From positions 248,016-312,015 of the forward strand of contig NZ_BDBH01000002.1 in assembly GCF_001612885.1 (NCBI RefSeq): a stretch of DNA of 64,000 nt, given 5' to 3'. Origin of the DNA: Nocardia harenae NBRC 108248. Lineage in GTDB: Bacteria > Actinomycetota > Actinomycetes > Mycobacteriales > Mycobacteriaceae. This document shows positions 1 through 6,688 of this stretch, piece by piece. The position numbers and the translations under genes were made by a program. How positions within the stretch are numbered: position 1 is the stretch's first letter; the number at the start of each line of letters is the position of its first letter. Under the pieces are notes generated by a model that saw only the letters and a program-made list of their open reading frames with translations, was not told where the DNA came from and ran no database searches.

Positions 1-63
1 CCGCCCGGCTTCCTCGACGACGTCGAGACGCACCTGGACCGCATGGGCGGCTGGGCCGCGTGA
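1..63 (+). CDS. C-terminal end of an upstream gene (possible DNA cytosine methyltransferase)
   Basis: Only the last 20 codons are in the window, ending at TGA 61-63. This stop overlaps the GTG start of the Vsr gene in a GTGA junction, so the two genes are probably co-translated. Vsr endonucleases are commonly encoded beside a 5-methylcytosine DNA methyltransferase, and that context is the only reason for the suggested identity. No methyltransferase motif falls inside the visible fragment. Confidence 0.45.
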   Translation, partial: PPGFLDDVETHLDRMGGWAA

Positions 64-464
64 CCCGCCCCGCCACCGACGCCGCGACCAGCGCGCGCAT
101 GTCCCGCCAGCGCCGCGCGCACACCAAGCCGGAGCTGGCGCTGCGCCGCGAACTGCACCGCCGCGGCCTGCGCTACTTCGTCGACCGGGCGCCGCTGCGC
201 GGCCAGCGGCGCCGCGCCGACGTGGTCTTCCCGCGCCGCCGGATCGCCGTCTACGTGGACGGCTGCTTCTGGCACCGCTGCCCGCAGCACGCCACCGACC
301 CCAAGAACAACGCCGAGTGGTGGGCGGCCAAGCTCGCGGGCAATGTGGCCCGCGACCGCGCCACCGACGCCGAACTCGAGGCCGCGGGCTGGCAGGTCGT
401 GCGGATCTGGGAGCACGAGGACCCGGCGGCCGCCGCCGACCGCGTCCAGGCCGCCATCCGCTAG
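60..464 (+). CDS. vsr: Very short patch repair (Vsr) endonuclease
   Basis: This 134-aa protein has the length and motif order of Vsr DNA mismatch endonucleases. They nick 5' of the T in T:G mismatches left by deamination of 5-methylcytosine. Visible hallmarks are the N-terminal RRAHTKPE segment, the ADVVF strand carrying the catalytic Asp (about residue 54), the VDGCFWHRCPQH metal and active-site block (66-77), and WQVVRIWEHE near the C-terminus. The Cys usually found in that last motif is His here. The GTG start overlaps the stop of the upstream gene, which suggests a methylation-repair pair. The gene converges on a tiny membrane-peptide gene and shares a CTAG at the stops. Confidence 0.9.
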   Translation: MTRPATDAATSARMSRQRRAHTKPELALRRELHRRGLRYFVDRAPLRGQRRRADVVFPRRRIAVYVDGCFWHRCPQHATDPKNNAEWWAAKLAGNVARDRATDAELEAAGWQVVRIWEHEDPAAAADRVQAAIR

Positions 465-571
465 CGCCTGGCCCTGACCACCGTATTCGGCACCTGCTGC
501 GCCAGGTACCCGGACACGGCCATGGCCGCCATCACCGCGCAGCCCGCCACCGCGGTCGCGATTGCGATCAT
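461..571 (-). CDS. 36-aa single-pass membrane peptide
   Basis: This short reading frame starts at ATG 569-571, six bases downstream of a near-perfect Shine-Dalgarno AAGGAGGT (578-585). That is among the strongest ribosome sites in the window. The product is one hydrophobic Ala/Val/Met helix (residues 2-26) followed by a short basic tail ending RARR, so it is probably a cytoplasmic-membrane peptide with its C-terminus inside. Its stop overlaps the vsr stop on the other strand. No family is recognised. The reading is supported by the ribosome site and the membrane-like composition, not by homology. Confidence 0.6.
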   Translation of the reverse strand: MIAIATAVAGCAVMAAMAVSGYLAQQVPNTVVRARR

Positions 572-677
572 CGCTTCACCTCCTTGTCGACATCGAGCCT
601 GCGCGCCGAACCTGACACCAGCCTGTGTGCACCCTCCGGAACAGGTGTGCATCGGCACAGCGGCCGCGCAGGCCACA

Positions 678-1343
678 ATGCACCTCGTGCTCACCTCGGA
701 TCGCGGCCCCGCCACCTGGTTCGTCGCCATCGCCCTGACCGTGGCCGGGCTGAGCTACTCGGCCTGGGTGCTGCAGTTCGCGCTGCCGCTGCACGCCGAC
801 CCGGTGCACTCCTTTCTCAGCGAGCTGGACGCCGAGGGCAAGCCCTACCGCTGGGTCTTCTCCACCGCCGACACCGTGGCGGGCGTCCTCGCCGCGCTGG
901 CCGCGGCGGTGGCGCTGGCCCGCTTCCCGCGCAGGCCGCTCACGGTGGCAGGCTGGATCGCGCTGCTCTGCTTCGGCGCGGCGACGGTGGCCGACGCCAG
1001 GGTGCCGCTGCGCGACTGCGCCGACTGCGGGGCAGGCGGCCTCTTCCCGCAGCTGCGCCAGCCGCACGCGCTGACGAGCACGCTCGCCGTCACCGGAATC
1101 GCCGTCGCCGCCTTCGCCCTCACCCTGGCCGCCTTCCGCTACCGCTACGGCCCCGCGCTGCGCGAGTTCGGTGCGGTGGCGCTGGCCGTCGGCTCCGCGG
1201 CGACGGTATGGATGCTGGTGGCGGACAACCTCTCCGGTGATTACCTGCTCGGCGTCGCGCAGCGCATCCAGGTGACCGCCATGTCGCTGTGGCTGCTCGC
1301 CCTCGCGCTCGAAGTCGCCAGGGCGGCGCCGCCGCGGCGGTAG
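678..1343 (+). CDS. DUF998 family membrane protein
   Basis: The 221-aa protein has about six hydrophobic segments. Its first extracytoplasmic loop has the shape typical of DUF998 proteins (LHADPVHSFLSELDAEG, then a helix at VAGVLAALAAAVALA). A DCADCG motif sits in the loop near residue 115. ATG 678 was chosen because it directly precedes the first membrane helix. Longer in-frame starts upstream would add a non-homologous Cys-rich leader. The function of the family is unknown. It lies 10 bp upstream of the mycothiol-dependent enzyme gene, whose predicted -10 element overlaps this stop codon. Confidence 0.75.
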   Translation: MHLVLTSDRGPATWFVAIALTVAGLSYSAWVLQFALPLHADPVHSFLSELDAEGKPYRWVFSTADTVAGVLAALAAAVALARFPRRPLTVAGWIALLCFGAATVADARVPLRDCADCGAGGLFPQLRQPHALTSTLAVTGIAVAAFALTLAAFRYRYGPALREFGAVALAVGSAATVWMLVADNLSGDYLLGVAQRIQVTAMSLWLLALALEVARAAPPRR

Positions 1344-1346
1344 GGT
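1341..1346 (+). promoter_or_regulatory. Predicted -10 element (leaderless start for 1354 gene)
   Basis: TAGGGT overlaps the stop codon of the DUF998 gene and ends eight bases before the GTG start at 1354. No Shine-Dalgarno sequence is present. This spacing would make a leaderless transcript, common in Actinobacteria. It is prediction only. Confidence 0.4.
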
Positions 1347-1353
1347 CGATGGG

Positions 1354-2076
1354 GTGACCGACGCCGCCGCACCCCCGCCGGTACCCGCCGATCTGGCCGC
1401 CGTCGCGGCCGCCACCGAGCGCTTCCTGGCGAGCGCGCGCGGGCTCACCGACCCCGACCTGGCCGCGCCCTCGCTGCTCCCCGGCTGGACCCGCGGCCAC
1501 CTGCTGACCCACGTCGCCCGCAATGCCGACAGCCTGGTGAACCTGCTGACCTGGGCGCGCACTGGCATCGAGACTCCGCAATACCCGAACCCGAGCGCCC
1601 GCGACGCCGATATCGCCGCGGGCGCGGCCCGCCCGATCGCCGAGCAGTACCCGGACAACGAGACCGCCGCCGCGCGCTGGGCCGAGGCGGCCGCCGGGGT
1701 CCCGTCCGCGGCTTGGGCCACGCTGGTGCGCAACCGGCAGGGCCGGGAGTTCGCCGCCACCGCCATCGGCTGGATGCGGTTGCAGGAGGTCGAGATCCAC
1801 CACGTCGACCTGGCCGCCGGGTACACCGCGGCCGACTGGCCCGCCGATTTCGTCGCCCGGCTGCTGCCCGAAGTGGTCGCCGCGCACGGGATGAACGCGG
1901 GTGATCGACCGGCCTTCGAGGTCAAGGCGGACGACACCGGCTTCGGCGCCACCATCGGCGCGGGCGCGCCGGGCACCGTCGTCACCGGCCCCGCGCACGC
2001 CCTGCTCGCCTGGCTCATCGGCCGCGGTCGCGATGGCCTCACCGGTGCGCTTCCCGAGCTTCCGACCTGGCGCTGA
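1354..2076 (+). CDS. Maleylpyruvate isomerase family mycothiol-dependent enzyme
   Basis: The 240-aa protein belongs to the MDMPI/DinB-like superfamily. Actinobacterial members use mycothiol as thiol cofactor for isomerase or transferase chemistry. The N-terminal half has LLPGWTRGHLLTHVARNADS, with the first metal-binding His. LQEVEIHHVDLAAGY, near residue 145, supplies the other two ligands. The C-terminal third is the small MDMPI-C-like domain. The substrate cannot be read from sequence. The GTG at 1354 is used because a TAGGGT element at 1341-1346 would place transcription start at or next to it, giving a leaderless message. Confidence 0.85.
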   Translation: MTDAAAPPPVPADLAAVAAATERFLASARGLTDPDLAAPSLLPGWTRGHLLTHVARNADSLVNLLTWARTGIETPQYPNPSARDADIAAGAARPIAEQYPDNETAAARWAEAAAGVPSAAWATLVRNRQGREFAATAIGWMRLQEVEIHHVDLAAGYTAADWPADFVARLLPEVVAAHGMNAGDRPAFEVKADDTGFGATIGAGAPGTVVTGPAHALLAWLIGRGRDGLTGALPELPTWR

Positions 2077-2129
2077 GCCGCGCCGAGCAGCCGACGCCGG
2101 CGTGCCCCATTCGTCCGGCCGTGCGGAAG

Positions 2130-3146
2130 TCATCCCGCCGGATGCCCGGCGTGGTCGTACTCGGTCCGCCGCACATCGGCGCCCGCCCGCACCAGGATGG
2201 AGGCGAGCGTCGGCCGCCCCGGCGGCAGGATCCGGATCCGCACCGACCCGTCCGTGGTCCCGTCCAGCGCCGCGACCACCGCGGCCCGCAGCCGCTCCCC
2301 GACCTCCGGCGCCGACTCCGCCATCCCCCGGTCGTCGATCAGCACCACCTCGACCCCGCGGCTGCGCGCCGCCCGCACCCGCGCGGTGGTGCGCTCGTCG
2401 CTGAGCCCCGGCGCGCGCAGGCTGTCCCGCAGATGCGCCTCGAGCAGCGCGCAGTCCAGCCGCTCCCGCTCGGTGAGCGGGGTGCCTGCGGCGATCCGGG
2501 TGAGCAGCGGCCTGGTCAGCCGATCCAGCCGGGTCACCTGGTGATCGCGCTCCTGCAGGGTCGCCGCGGCCGCGGACTCCTCCGCGTACCGATCCCGCGC
2601 CGCGTCCCGCAGCTCGAAGGTGAGCTGCGCATTCGGCCGCAGCGTGTAGGAGAGCACCGTCGCCATGCCGAGCGGCCCGATCTCGATCGCCACCAGCCCG
2701 AACCCGGCCACCACGCCCTGCCCGGTGAGCCCGGTCCACGCCATGTACACCAGCGCCACCCCGAGGATGCCGAGCCACGCGAACCACGCCCGCCCGCGCA
2801 CGCACATGAAGCAGTACACCGTGGTCGCCCCGCCGTGCGTCCACGCCTGCAGCGGCGTCACCATCGGCACCGGCACAACCGCCAGCGTGATCGCGCAGGC
2901 CACCGGCCCAGCCAGCGTCATGGCCGCGGTCGCCGGCAGCGGCAGCGGGTCGCCCGGCACCGCGATCAGCGCGACGGTGGCGGCGGCCAGCACGACCAGG
3001 CTCAGCACCGTCGGCCAGACCGTGCGCATCCCGGGCCAGATCGCGACGGTGACCACCGAGATGAGCAGCACGTACGCGCCGACCATCACCCGCGCGCCTG
3101 CGGTGTGCATGCCGAGCAGGTCGCGAATGTCCTTGGTGTCGCTCAC
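2130..3146 (-). CDS. Integral membrane protein with C-terminal cytoplasmic domain, partner of the sensor kinase
   Basis: The 338-aa protein has six or so N-terminal membrane helices (residues about 15-165). A helical linker rich in Arg, Asp and Glu follows, then a soluble alpha/beta C-terminal domain ending near HAGHPAG. It has no ATPase G-box or phospho-accepting His, so it is not itself a kinase. Architecture and gene order suggest a sensory or scaffold subunit for the histidine kinase just upstream. The GTG at 3144-3146 overlaps that gene's TGA (GTGA), so the two are translationally coupled. No characterised family is recognised. Confidence 0.75.
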   Translation of the reverse strand: MSDTKDIRDLLGMHTAGARVMVGAYVLLISVVTVAIWPGMRTVWPTVLSLVVLAAATVALIAVPGDPLPLPATAAMTLAGPVACAITLAVVPVPMVTPLQAWTHGGATTVYCFMCVRGRAWFAWLGILGVALVYMAWTGLTGQGVVAGFGLVAIEIGPLGMATVLSYTLRPNAQLTFELRDAARDRYAEESAAAATLQERDHQVTRLDRLTRPLLTRIAAGTPLTERERLDCALLEAHLRDSLRAPGLSDERTTARVRAARSRGVEVVLIDDRGMAESAPEVGERLRAAVVAALDGTTDGSVRIRILPPGRPTLASILVRAGADVRRTEYDHAGHPAG

Positions 3147-4327
3147 GCGGCCCGGCTCCAGGAGAGGTGCACCCTGGTGCCCGCGCCCGGCGCGGTCTCG
3201 ATGGCGGCGGTGCCGCCGGGCAGCTCGTTCAGCTGCCGGACGATGCTCACCGCGATGCCGAGCCGGTTGGCGGGCACCGCGGCAGGCTCGAAGCCGCAGC
3301 CGGTGTCGCCGACCGTGGCGCGGAAGCCGTCCCCGGTGACGTGCAGCACCACCCAGCGCTCGACATCCGGCCCCGCGTGCCGGTAGCTGTTGCGCAGCGC
3401 CTCGGCCATGCCCCCGGCAACGGCCCGCGCCGCCTCCGCCGGAAAGCGGGCGTCGCCCGCGTCGCCCGCGATCACCGACTCCACCCCGACCCGGTCGTTC
3501 ACCTCGTTCACCGCGACTCGGAGGTGCGAGACCAGCTCCGGCACATCGAATTCGGTGGCCGGGTCGCCACCCGCGCGGAAGGTGTCCAGCTTGGCCATGG
3601 TGCTGGCGGCCTGGGTGCTGAGTAGCCGGTTCATCGGCTGCCGCGCCGCGGAGAGCAGCGTCGCCATCACACCGTCGTGGGTGAGCGCGTCGAACCGGGC
3701 CCGCTCCACCGTCCGTGCCGTCGCGGCGGCGGCGGCCGCGGCGGCGGCGTAGGTCTCGGCCCTGGTCTCGTCGAGGATGCGGCCGGTGCGCACCGCCATG
3801 ATCCCCGCCGAGACCGGGAGCAGGCAGAACCCGATGCTCCACGCGATCTCCGGCAGCAGGTCGCTCTGCCCCGACCGCGCCAGGTAATTGATGGTCTGCA
3901 CCACGACCGCCCCCGCCACCAGGTGCGCCACCGCCCACCGCGGCCGCCACGCCGCCGCCGCCGCGAGGCTGGCCAATCCGTTGAACTGCGAGAACCACAT
4001 CCCGCGCAGCTCGGCCAGCTGCCCGCCGTTCCAGGCGGGCCACCAGAGCAGCACCGCCACCAGGTACCCGGCCGCGGCCGCGCTCGCCAGCAGCCGCAGC
4101 CGCCGCTCGGCGCCGCCGAAACTCGCGACCCCGAGCGCGAACCCGGTGCCGTACACCGCGATCAGCGCGACCGGCGTCCACCACCATGCCGTGACCTGCG
4201 TACCGCGCGCGATATCCGGCAGCAGCAGCCCCAGGTAGAACACGTACCCCGCGGCCACGAAGCGGGCGAAGATGCGCAGTACCCGCTCGGCGGCGGAGTC
4301 GGTCTCGGTGAGCAGCGCAGCGCTCAT
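3143..4327 (-). CDS. Sensor histidine kinase, membrane-bound (HisKA_3-like)
   Basis: The 394-aa protein has an N-terminal membrane domain of about six helices. A dimerisation helix follows, with ERARFDALTHDGV carrying the likely phospho-accepting His. The C-terminal HATPase domain shows an N-box (EALRNSYRHAG), a G1-type loop (VGDTGCGF) and a G2-type stretch (GAGTRVHLSW). It resembles NarL-class kinases. The start at ATG 4325-4327 overlaps the stop of a small upstream frame (ATGA). No receiver-domain gene is adjacent. The only regulator nearby is the divergent HTH protein at 4985-5296, which lacks a receiver. Confidence 0.85.
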   Translation of the reverse strand: MSAALLTETDSAAERVLRIFARFVAAGYVFYLGLLLPDIARGTQVTAWWWTPVALIAVYGTGFALGVASFGGAERRLRLLASAAAAGYLVAVLLWWPAWNGGQLAELRGMWFSQFNGLASLAAAAAWRPRWAVAHLVAGAVVVQTINYLARSGQSDLLPEIAWSIGFCLLPVSAGIMAVRTGRILDETRAETYAAAAAAAAATARTVERARFDALTHDGVMATLLSAARQPMNRLLSTQAASTMAKLDTFRAGGDPATEFDVPELVSHLRVAVNEVNDRVGVESVIAGDAGDARFPAEAARAVAGGMAEALRNSYRHAGPDVERWVVLHVTGDGFRATVGDTGCGFEPAAVPANRLGIAVSIVRQLNELPGGTAAIETAPGAGTRVHLSWSRAA

Positions 4328-4539
4328 CGCGGGCGTCCCCGGAACCGGCGCGGGTAGGGCACGATGCCCGCCAGCGCCCGCTGGTACAGCTCGACCCCGG
4401 TGTTCGCGTTCAGCCCCGCCGCGGGCAGCCGCGCCACATCGTCCTCCACCACTCCGATCGGCCACCTGGTGACCCCCTCCTCCCCGAGCGGCCATTGTCG
4501 CCGAGGGCGGGCCGCGCCGCACGATTTCCGCGTGCGCAC
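4324..4539 (-). CDS. Small hypothetical protein heading the sensor operon
   Basis: A 71-codon frame from GTG 4537-4539 ends in a TGA that overlaps the kinase ATG, as in a coupled operon. The product is basic at both ends with an acidic centre (VVEDDVARLPAAG). No family is recognised. The start is uncertain: there is no clear ribosome site, but the 17-bp palindrome at 4543-4559 sits immediately upstream. The gene may be a short regulatory subunit or only a leader that couples translation of the kinase. Confidence 0.4.
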   Translation of the reverse strand: MRTRKSCGAARPRRQWPLGEEGVTRWPIGVVEDDVARLPAAGLNANTGVELYQRALAGIVPYPRRFRGRPR

Positions 4540-4542
4540 TGC

Positions 4543-4559
4543 GACACGCTCAGCGTGTC
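4543..4559. promoter_or_regulatory. 17-bp palindrome next to the sensor-operon start
   Basis: GACACGCT-C-AGCGTGTC has two perfect 8-bp arms around one central base, four bases upstream of the GTG of the small gene at 4539. It could be a regulator-binding site or an mRNA hairpin at the 5' end of the sensor transcript. A second, weaker dyad (GTCCG-AA-CGGAC) lies about 30 bp further upstream. Confidence 0.5.
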
Positions 4560-4744
4560 CGGCGCGGACACGGCGTAAAGCGCGTCCGAACGGACATATC
4601 CTTGTCCTCACATTCGCCGCCGGAATTACCGGGAAGTGAATCCGGAAGCGCATGCGGATCATGCCCCGAGCGAGCCCCCGGGTACGCACCGGTAAGGTAG
4701 GGCTCAGCAATTCCCCGCTGTTCACTCCGAGAGTGCCGAATTTA

Positions 4745-4760
4745 TACCGACAGGTCGGTA
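4745..4760. promoter_or_regulatory. TetR-type operator dyad
   Basis: TACCGAC-AG-GTCGGTA has perfect 7-bp arms and a 2-bp spacer. Its size and the ACCGAC/GTCGGT half-sites are typical of operators bound by TetR-family repressors. No TetR gene is encoded in this window, so a regulator elsewhere in the genome is inferred. Confidence 0.55.
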
Positions 4761-4785
4761 ATCACATTTCTACCTGGGTTTTTGC

Positions 4786-4884
4786 TGGTATTTGAAAGTG
4801 GTACCAAGGTTTACGGGCAAATTGCACCGAGATGGCGGAACGCGTTTCATTCAGGGTTCTAACGGTGGTACCAGTTCTGGTATC
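4786..4884. promoter_or_regulatory. Paired TGGTACCA sites in inverted arrangement
   Basis: The 8-bp palindrome TGGTACCA occurs at 4799-4806 and 4866-4873. Each has an extra TGGTAT half-site, at 4786-4791 left of the first copy and at 4878-4883 right of the second, so the whole block is roughly mirror-symmetric. It lies 100-190 bp upstream of the HTH gene and is a candidate for autoregulation. Confidence 0.45.
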
Positions 4885-4984
4885 TCGCGGCGAGTCTTTC
4901 TTCCTGCGACACTGAGTAACGTCGGATTGTCGGGGTCCGACTACTTCTCAGATGAGCACGCGCACTCGCAAAAGGAACGACGCT

Positions 4985-5296
4985 ATGTATGCAGCCACCG
5001 CGCCGCTGGGCGCTCTGTCCGGTATCCATCTCGACCGTCACCCCGGCACCCCCGTACCGCCGCAGCGGCCGAGGCCCAAGCTGAGCCCGCGCGAGATCGA
5101 GGTGATGCTGCACTGGTTCGCCAACGACTCCAAGACGGCGACCTGCAAGGAGCTCTACATCACCATGGGCACGGTGAACACCCACCTGAACCGGATCCGG
5201 GACAAGTACCAGGCCATCGGGCGGCCCGCCCAGACCAAGGCCGCGCTGCTCGCCCGGGCGCTGCAGGACGGGCTGATCCTGTTGGAGGATCTGTAA
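4985..5296 (+). CDS. Stand-alone LuxR/GerE-type helix-turn-helix regulator
   Basis: The 103-aa protein consists of a short, Pro-rich N-terminal tail and one GerE-type DNA-binding domain. LSPREIEVMLHWF opens the domain and MGTVNTHLNRIRDKYQ is the recognition-helix region. Most family members carry a receiver or ligand domain of about 120 residues before this; here it is absent. ATG 4985 was chosen over ATG 4952 because AAGGA lies eight bases before it. The gene is divergent from the sensor-kinase operon, which lacks a response regulator, so a functional link is likely but not shown. Confidence 0.8.
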   Translation: MYAATAPLGALSGIHLDRHPGTPVPPQRPRPKLSPREIEVMLHWFANDSKTATCKELYITMGTVNTHLNRIRDKYQAIGRPAQTKAALLARALQDGLILLEDL

Positions 5297-5319
5297 TCGG
5301 CGTATGCGCAGGGTTTCTC

Positions 5320-5351
5320 GCGGCCCCCGGGAGTTCGCTTCCGGGGGCTGC
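5320..5351. terminator. Hairpin between convergent HTH and nos genes
   Basis: GCGGCCCCCGG and CCGGGGGCTGC form an 11-bp stem with one G-T pair around a 10-base loop. It lies between two convergent genes and could serve both. There is no long T tract. Confidence 0.6.
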
Positions 5352-5405
5352 GGCATACCCGGCGTCTTCAGCTCGAGCAGATCGGGCGCAAACCGCGAGA
5401 CCCGA

Positions 5406-6560
5406 CTACCTCCGCACCACGAAATTCGGCCGCAACTCCGGCTCGGGCTCGTCGAAGTACCGATGGAAGGTCGGCACCAGCCCCGACGACAGCGGCGGAT
5501 TGATCCACGACCAATCGGTGGGACACCGCCGCCCCGCCGCCGCCTCCTTCTCCACATGCTCACAGAACTGCTTCGCCACCGTGTGGTGATCGACCATCGC
5601 CACCCGTGCCACCCGAAAACTATGCAGCACAGCCCGATTCAACTCGATGAGCGCCCGATCCCGCCACATTGTGCGCGGATGCGAGGTATCGAGCCCGAGG
5701 TGCGCGGCCACGACCGGGAGCATGTCGTACCGCTCCGGGTCGGCGAGGTTGCGGGCCCCGATCTCGTACCCGACGTACCACCCGTTGAAGGGGGCGAAGG
5801 GGTAGGTGACGCCGCCGATCTCCAGATCCATGTTGGCGACGGCGGGGAGCGCGTGCCACTTCAGGTCGAGATCGGCGAACCAGGGGAGGTCGGGGTGCTC
5901 GATGCGCACCTCGCGGACCAGGTCGGCGGGGATGTCGAAGCGGGCGAGCGGCTCGTCGGGGGTGCTGATGAGCAGGGGGAGGATGTCGAAGCGGGTGCCC
6001 GCCCCGCGCCAGCCGGTGCGCAGCGCCAGGTCGGTGATCTCCAGGCCGGCCGGGTCGCCGGTGACGGTGCCGTCCGGGTTGCGGTACCCGGCGTACCGGA
6101 TGAGTTGCGAATTCAGGATGCGGAACTCACCGCCGTCGGCGCGGCGCGGCGGGCCGACGGTGATGGTGGACTGGATGGCGCCGCCATTGGTGGCCTCGCG
6201 CAGGTGCCGGAAGCAGAACTCGGCCAGTTCGCGGGCGGTGCGCGCCTGCCTGGCGTCGATGAGTTTGAGTGAGCGCCAATGTTTCCGGCCGACGCAGCGG
6301 GCGTGGTTGCGCCAGGCGAGGCGGGCGCCGATCAGCACTTCCTCCGGAGTCTGGATATAGCTGCCGTTGAAGCGCAGCTCGAGGGCGGCGCCGACGCCGC
6401 GTTCCGAGGAGAGGTGCGCCAGCTCGGGCAGGCGGAAGAAGTCGAGGCAGTCGCGCAGCCGGCGCGGCAGGTCCGAGACGACCGGCGGTTCGGGCGGCGA
6501 CAGGGGTAACGCTGAACTCACAGTTGTCTCCGGCGGTGGGAACTGACCGAGATCGAGCAC
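5406..6560 (-). CDS. nos: Bacterial nitric oxide synthase oxygenase
   Basis: The 384-aa protein is a full-length NOS oxygenase domain without a fused reductase, as in Bacillus and Nocardia enzymes. It oxidises L-arginine to citrulline and NO using haem, a pterin and an external electron donor. The haem-thiolate Cys is in AWRNHARCVGR (Cys at about residue 89). The substrate-binding Glu lies in FNGWYVGYEIGARN, and the C-terminal DWSWINPPLS and PTFHRYF segments form the pterin and dimer region. Translation starts at GTG 6558-6560, with a weak GGTGG ribosome site. The gene is divergent from the mycolyltransferase gene. A TACCAT element at 6602-6607 (minus) is a possible -10. Confidence 0.95.
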   Translation of the reverse strand: MLDLGQFPPPETTVSSALPLSPPEPPVVSDLPRRLRDCLDFFRLPELAHLSSERGVGAALELRFNGSYIQTPEEVLIGARLAWRNHARCVGRKHWRSLKLIDARQARTARELAEFCFRHLREATNGGAIQSTITVGPPRRADGGEFRILNSQLIRYAGYRNPDGTVTGDPAGLEITDLALRTGWRGAGTRFDILPLLISTPDEPLARFDIPADLVREVRIEHPDLPWFADLDLKWHALPAVANMDLEIGGVTYPFAPFNGWYVGYEIGARNLADPERYDMLPVVAAHLGLDTSHPRTMWRDRALIELNRAVLHSFRVARVAMVDHHTVAKQFCEHVEKEAAAGRRCPTDWSWINPPLSSGLVPTFHRYFDEPEPELRPNFVVRR

Positions 6561-6688
6561 AGGGAGCCACCACCATAAGCGGGGTCGCGCGAGTTCGCGG
6601 GATGGTACCGGTCTGTCCGTACCCCTAACGATGTCGACACGCCGTGAGTGACCGGTCGGGTCTTGCGGGCTCTGGCAGGATTGCCGCT

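Larger units (their letters stand above)
4540..4984. other. 445-bp divergent intergenic control region
   Basis: No convincing gene lies here. The stretch is clearly more AT-rich than its surroundings, particularly 4600-4970. It separates the sensor operon (minus) from the HTH regulator (plus) and holds at least three distinct dyads, listed separately. Overlapping translations of this stretch have no ribosome sites and atypical composition. Confidence 0.7.

Noticed and set aside
576..2844. Long minus-strand open frames (576-2042, 1120-2844) across DUF998, MPI and sensor-partner genes
   Set aside because: They are antisense or frame-shifted shadows of real genes in very GC-rich DNA. They have Arg/Gly/Ala-only composition, no domains and no ribosome sites.
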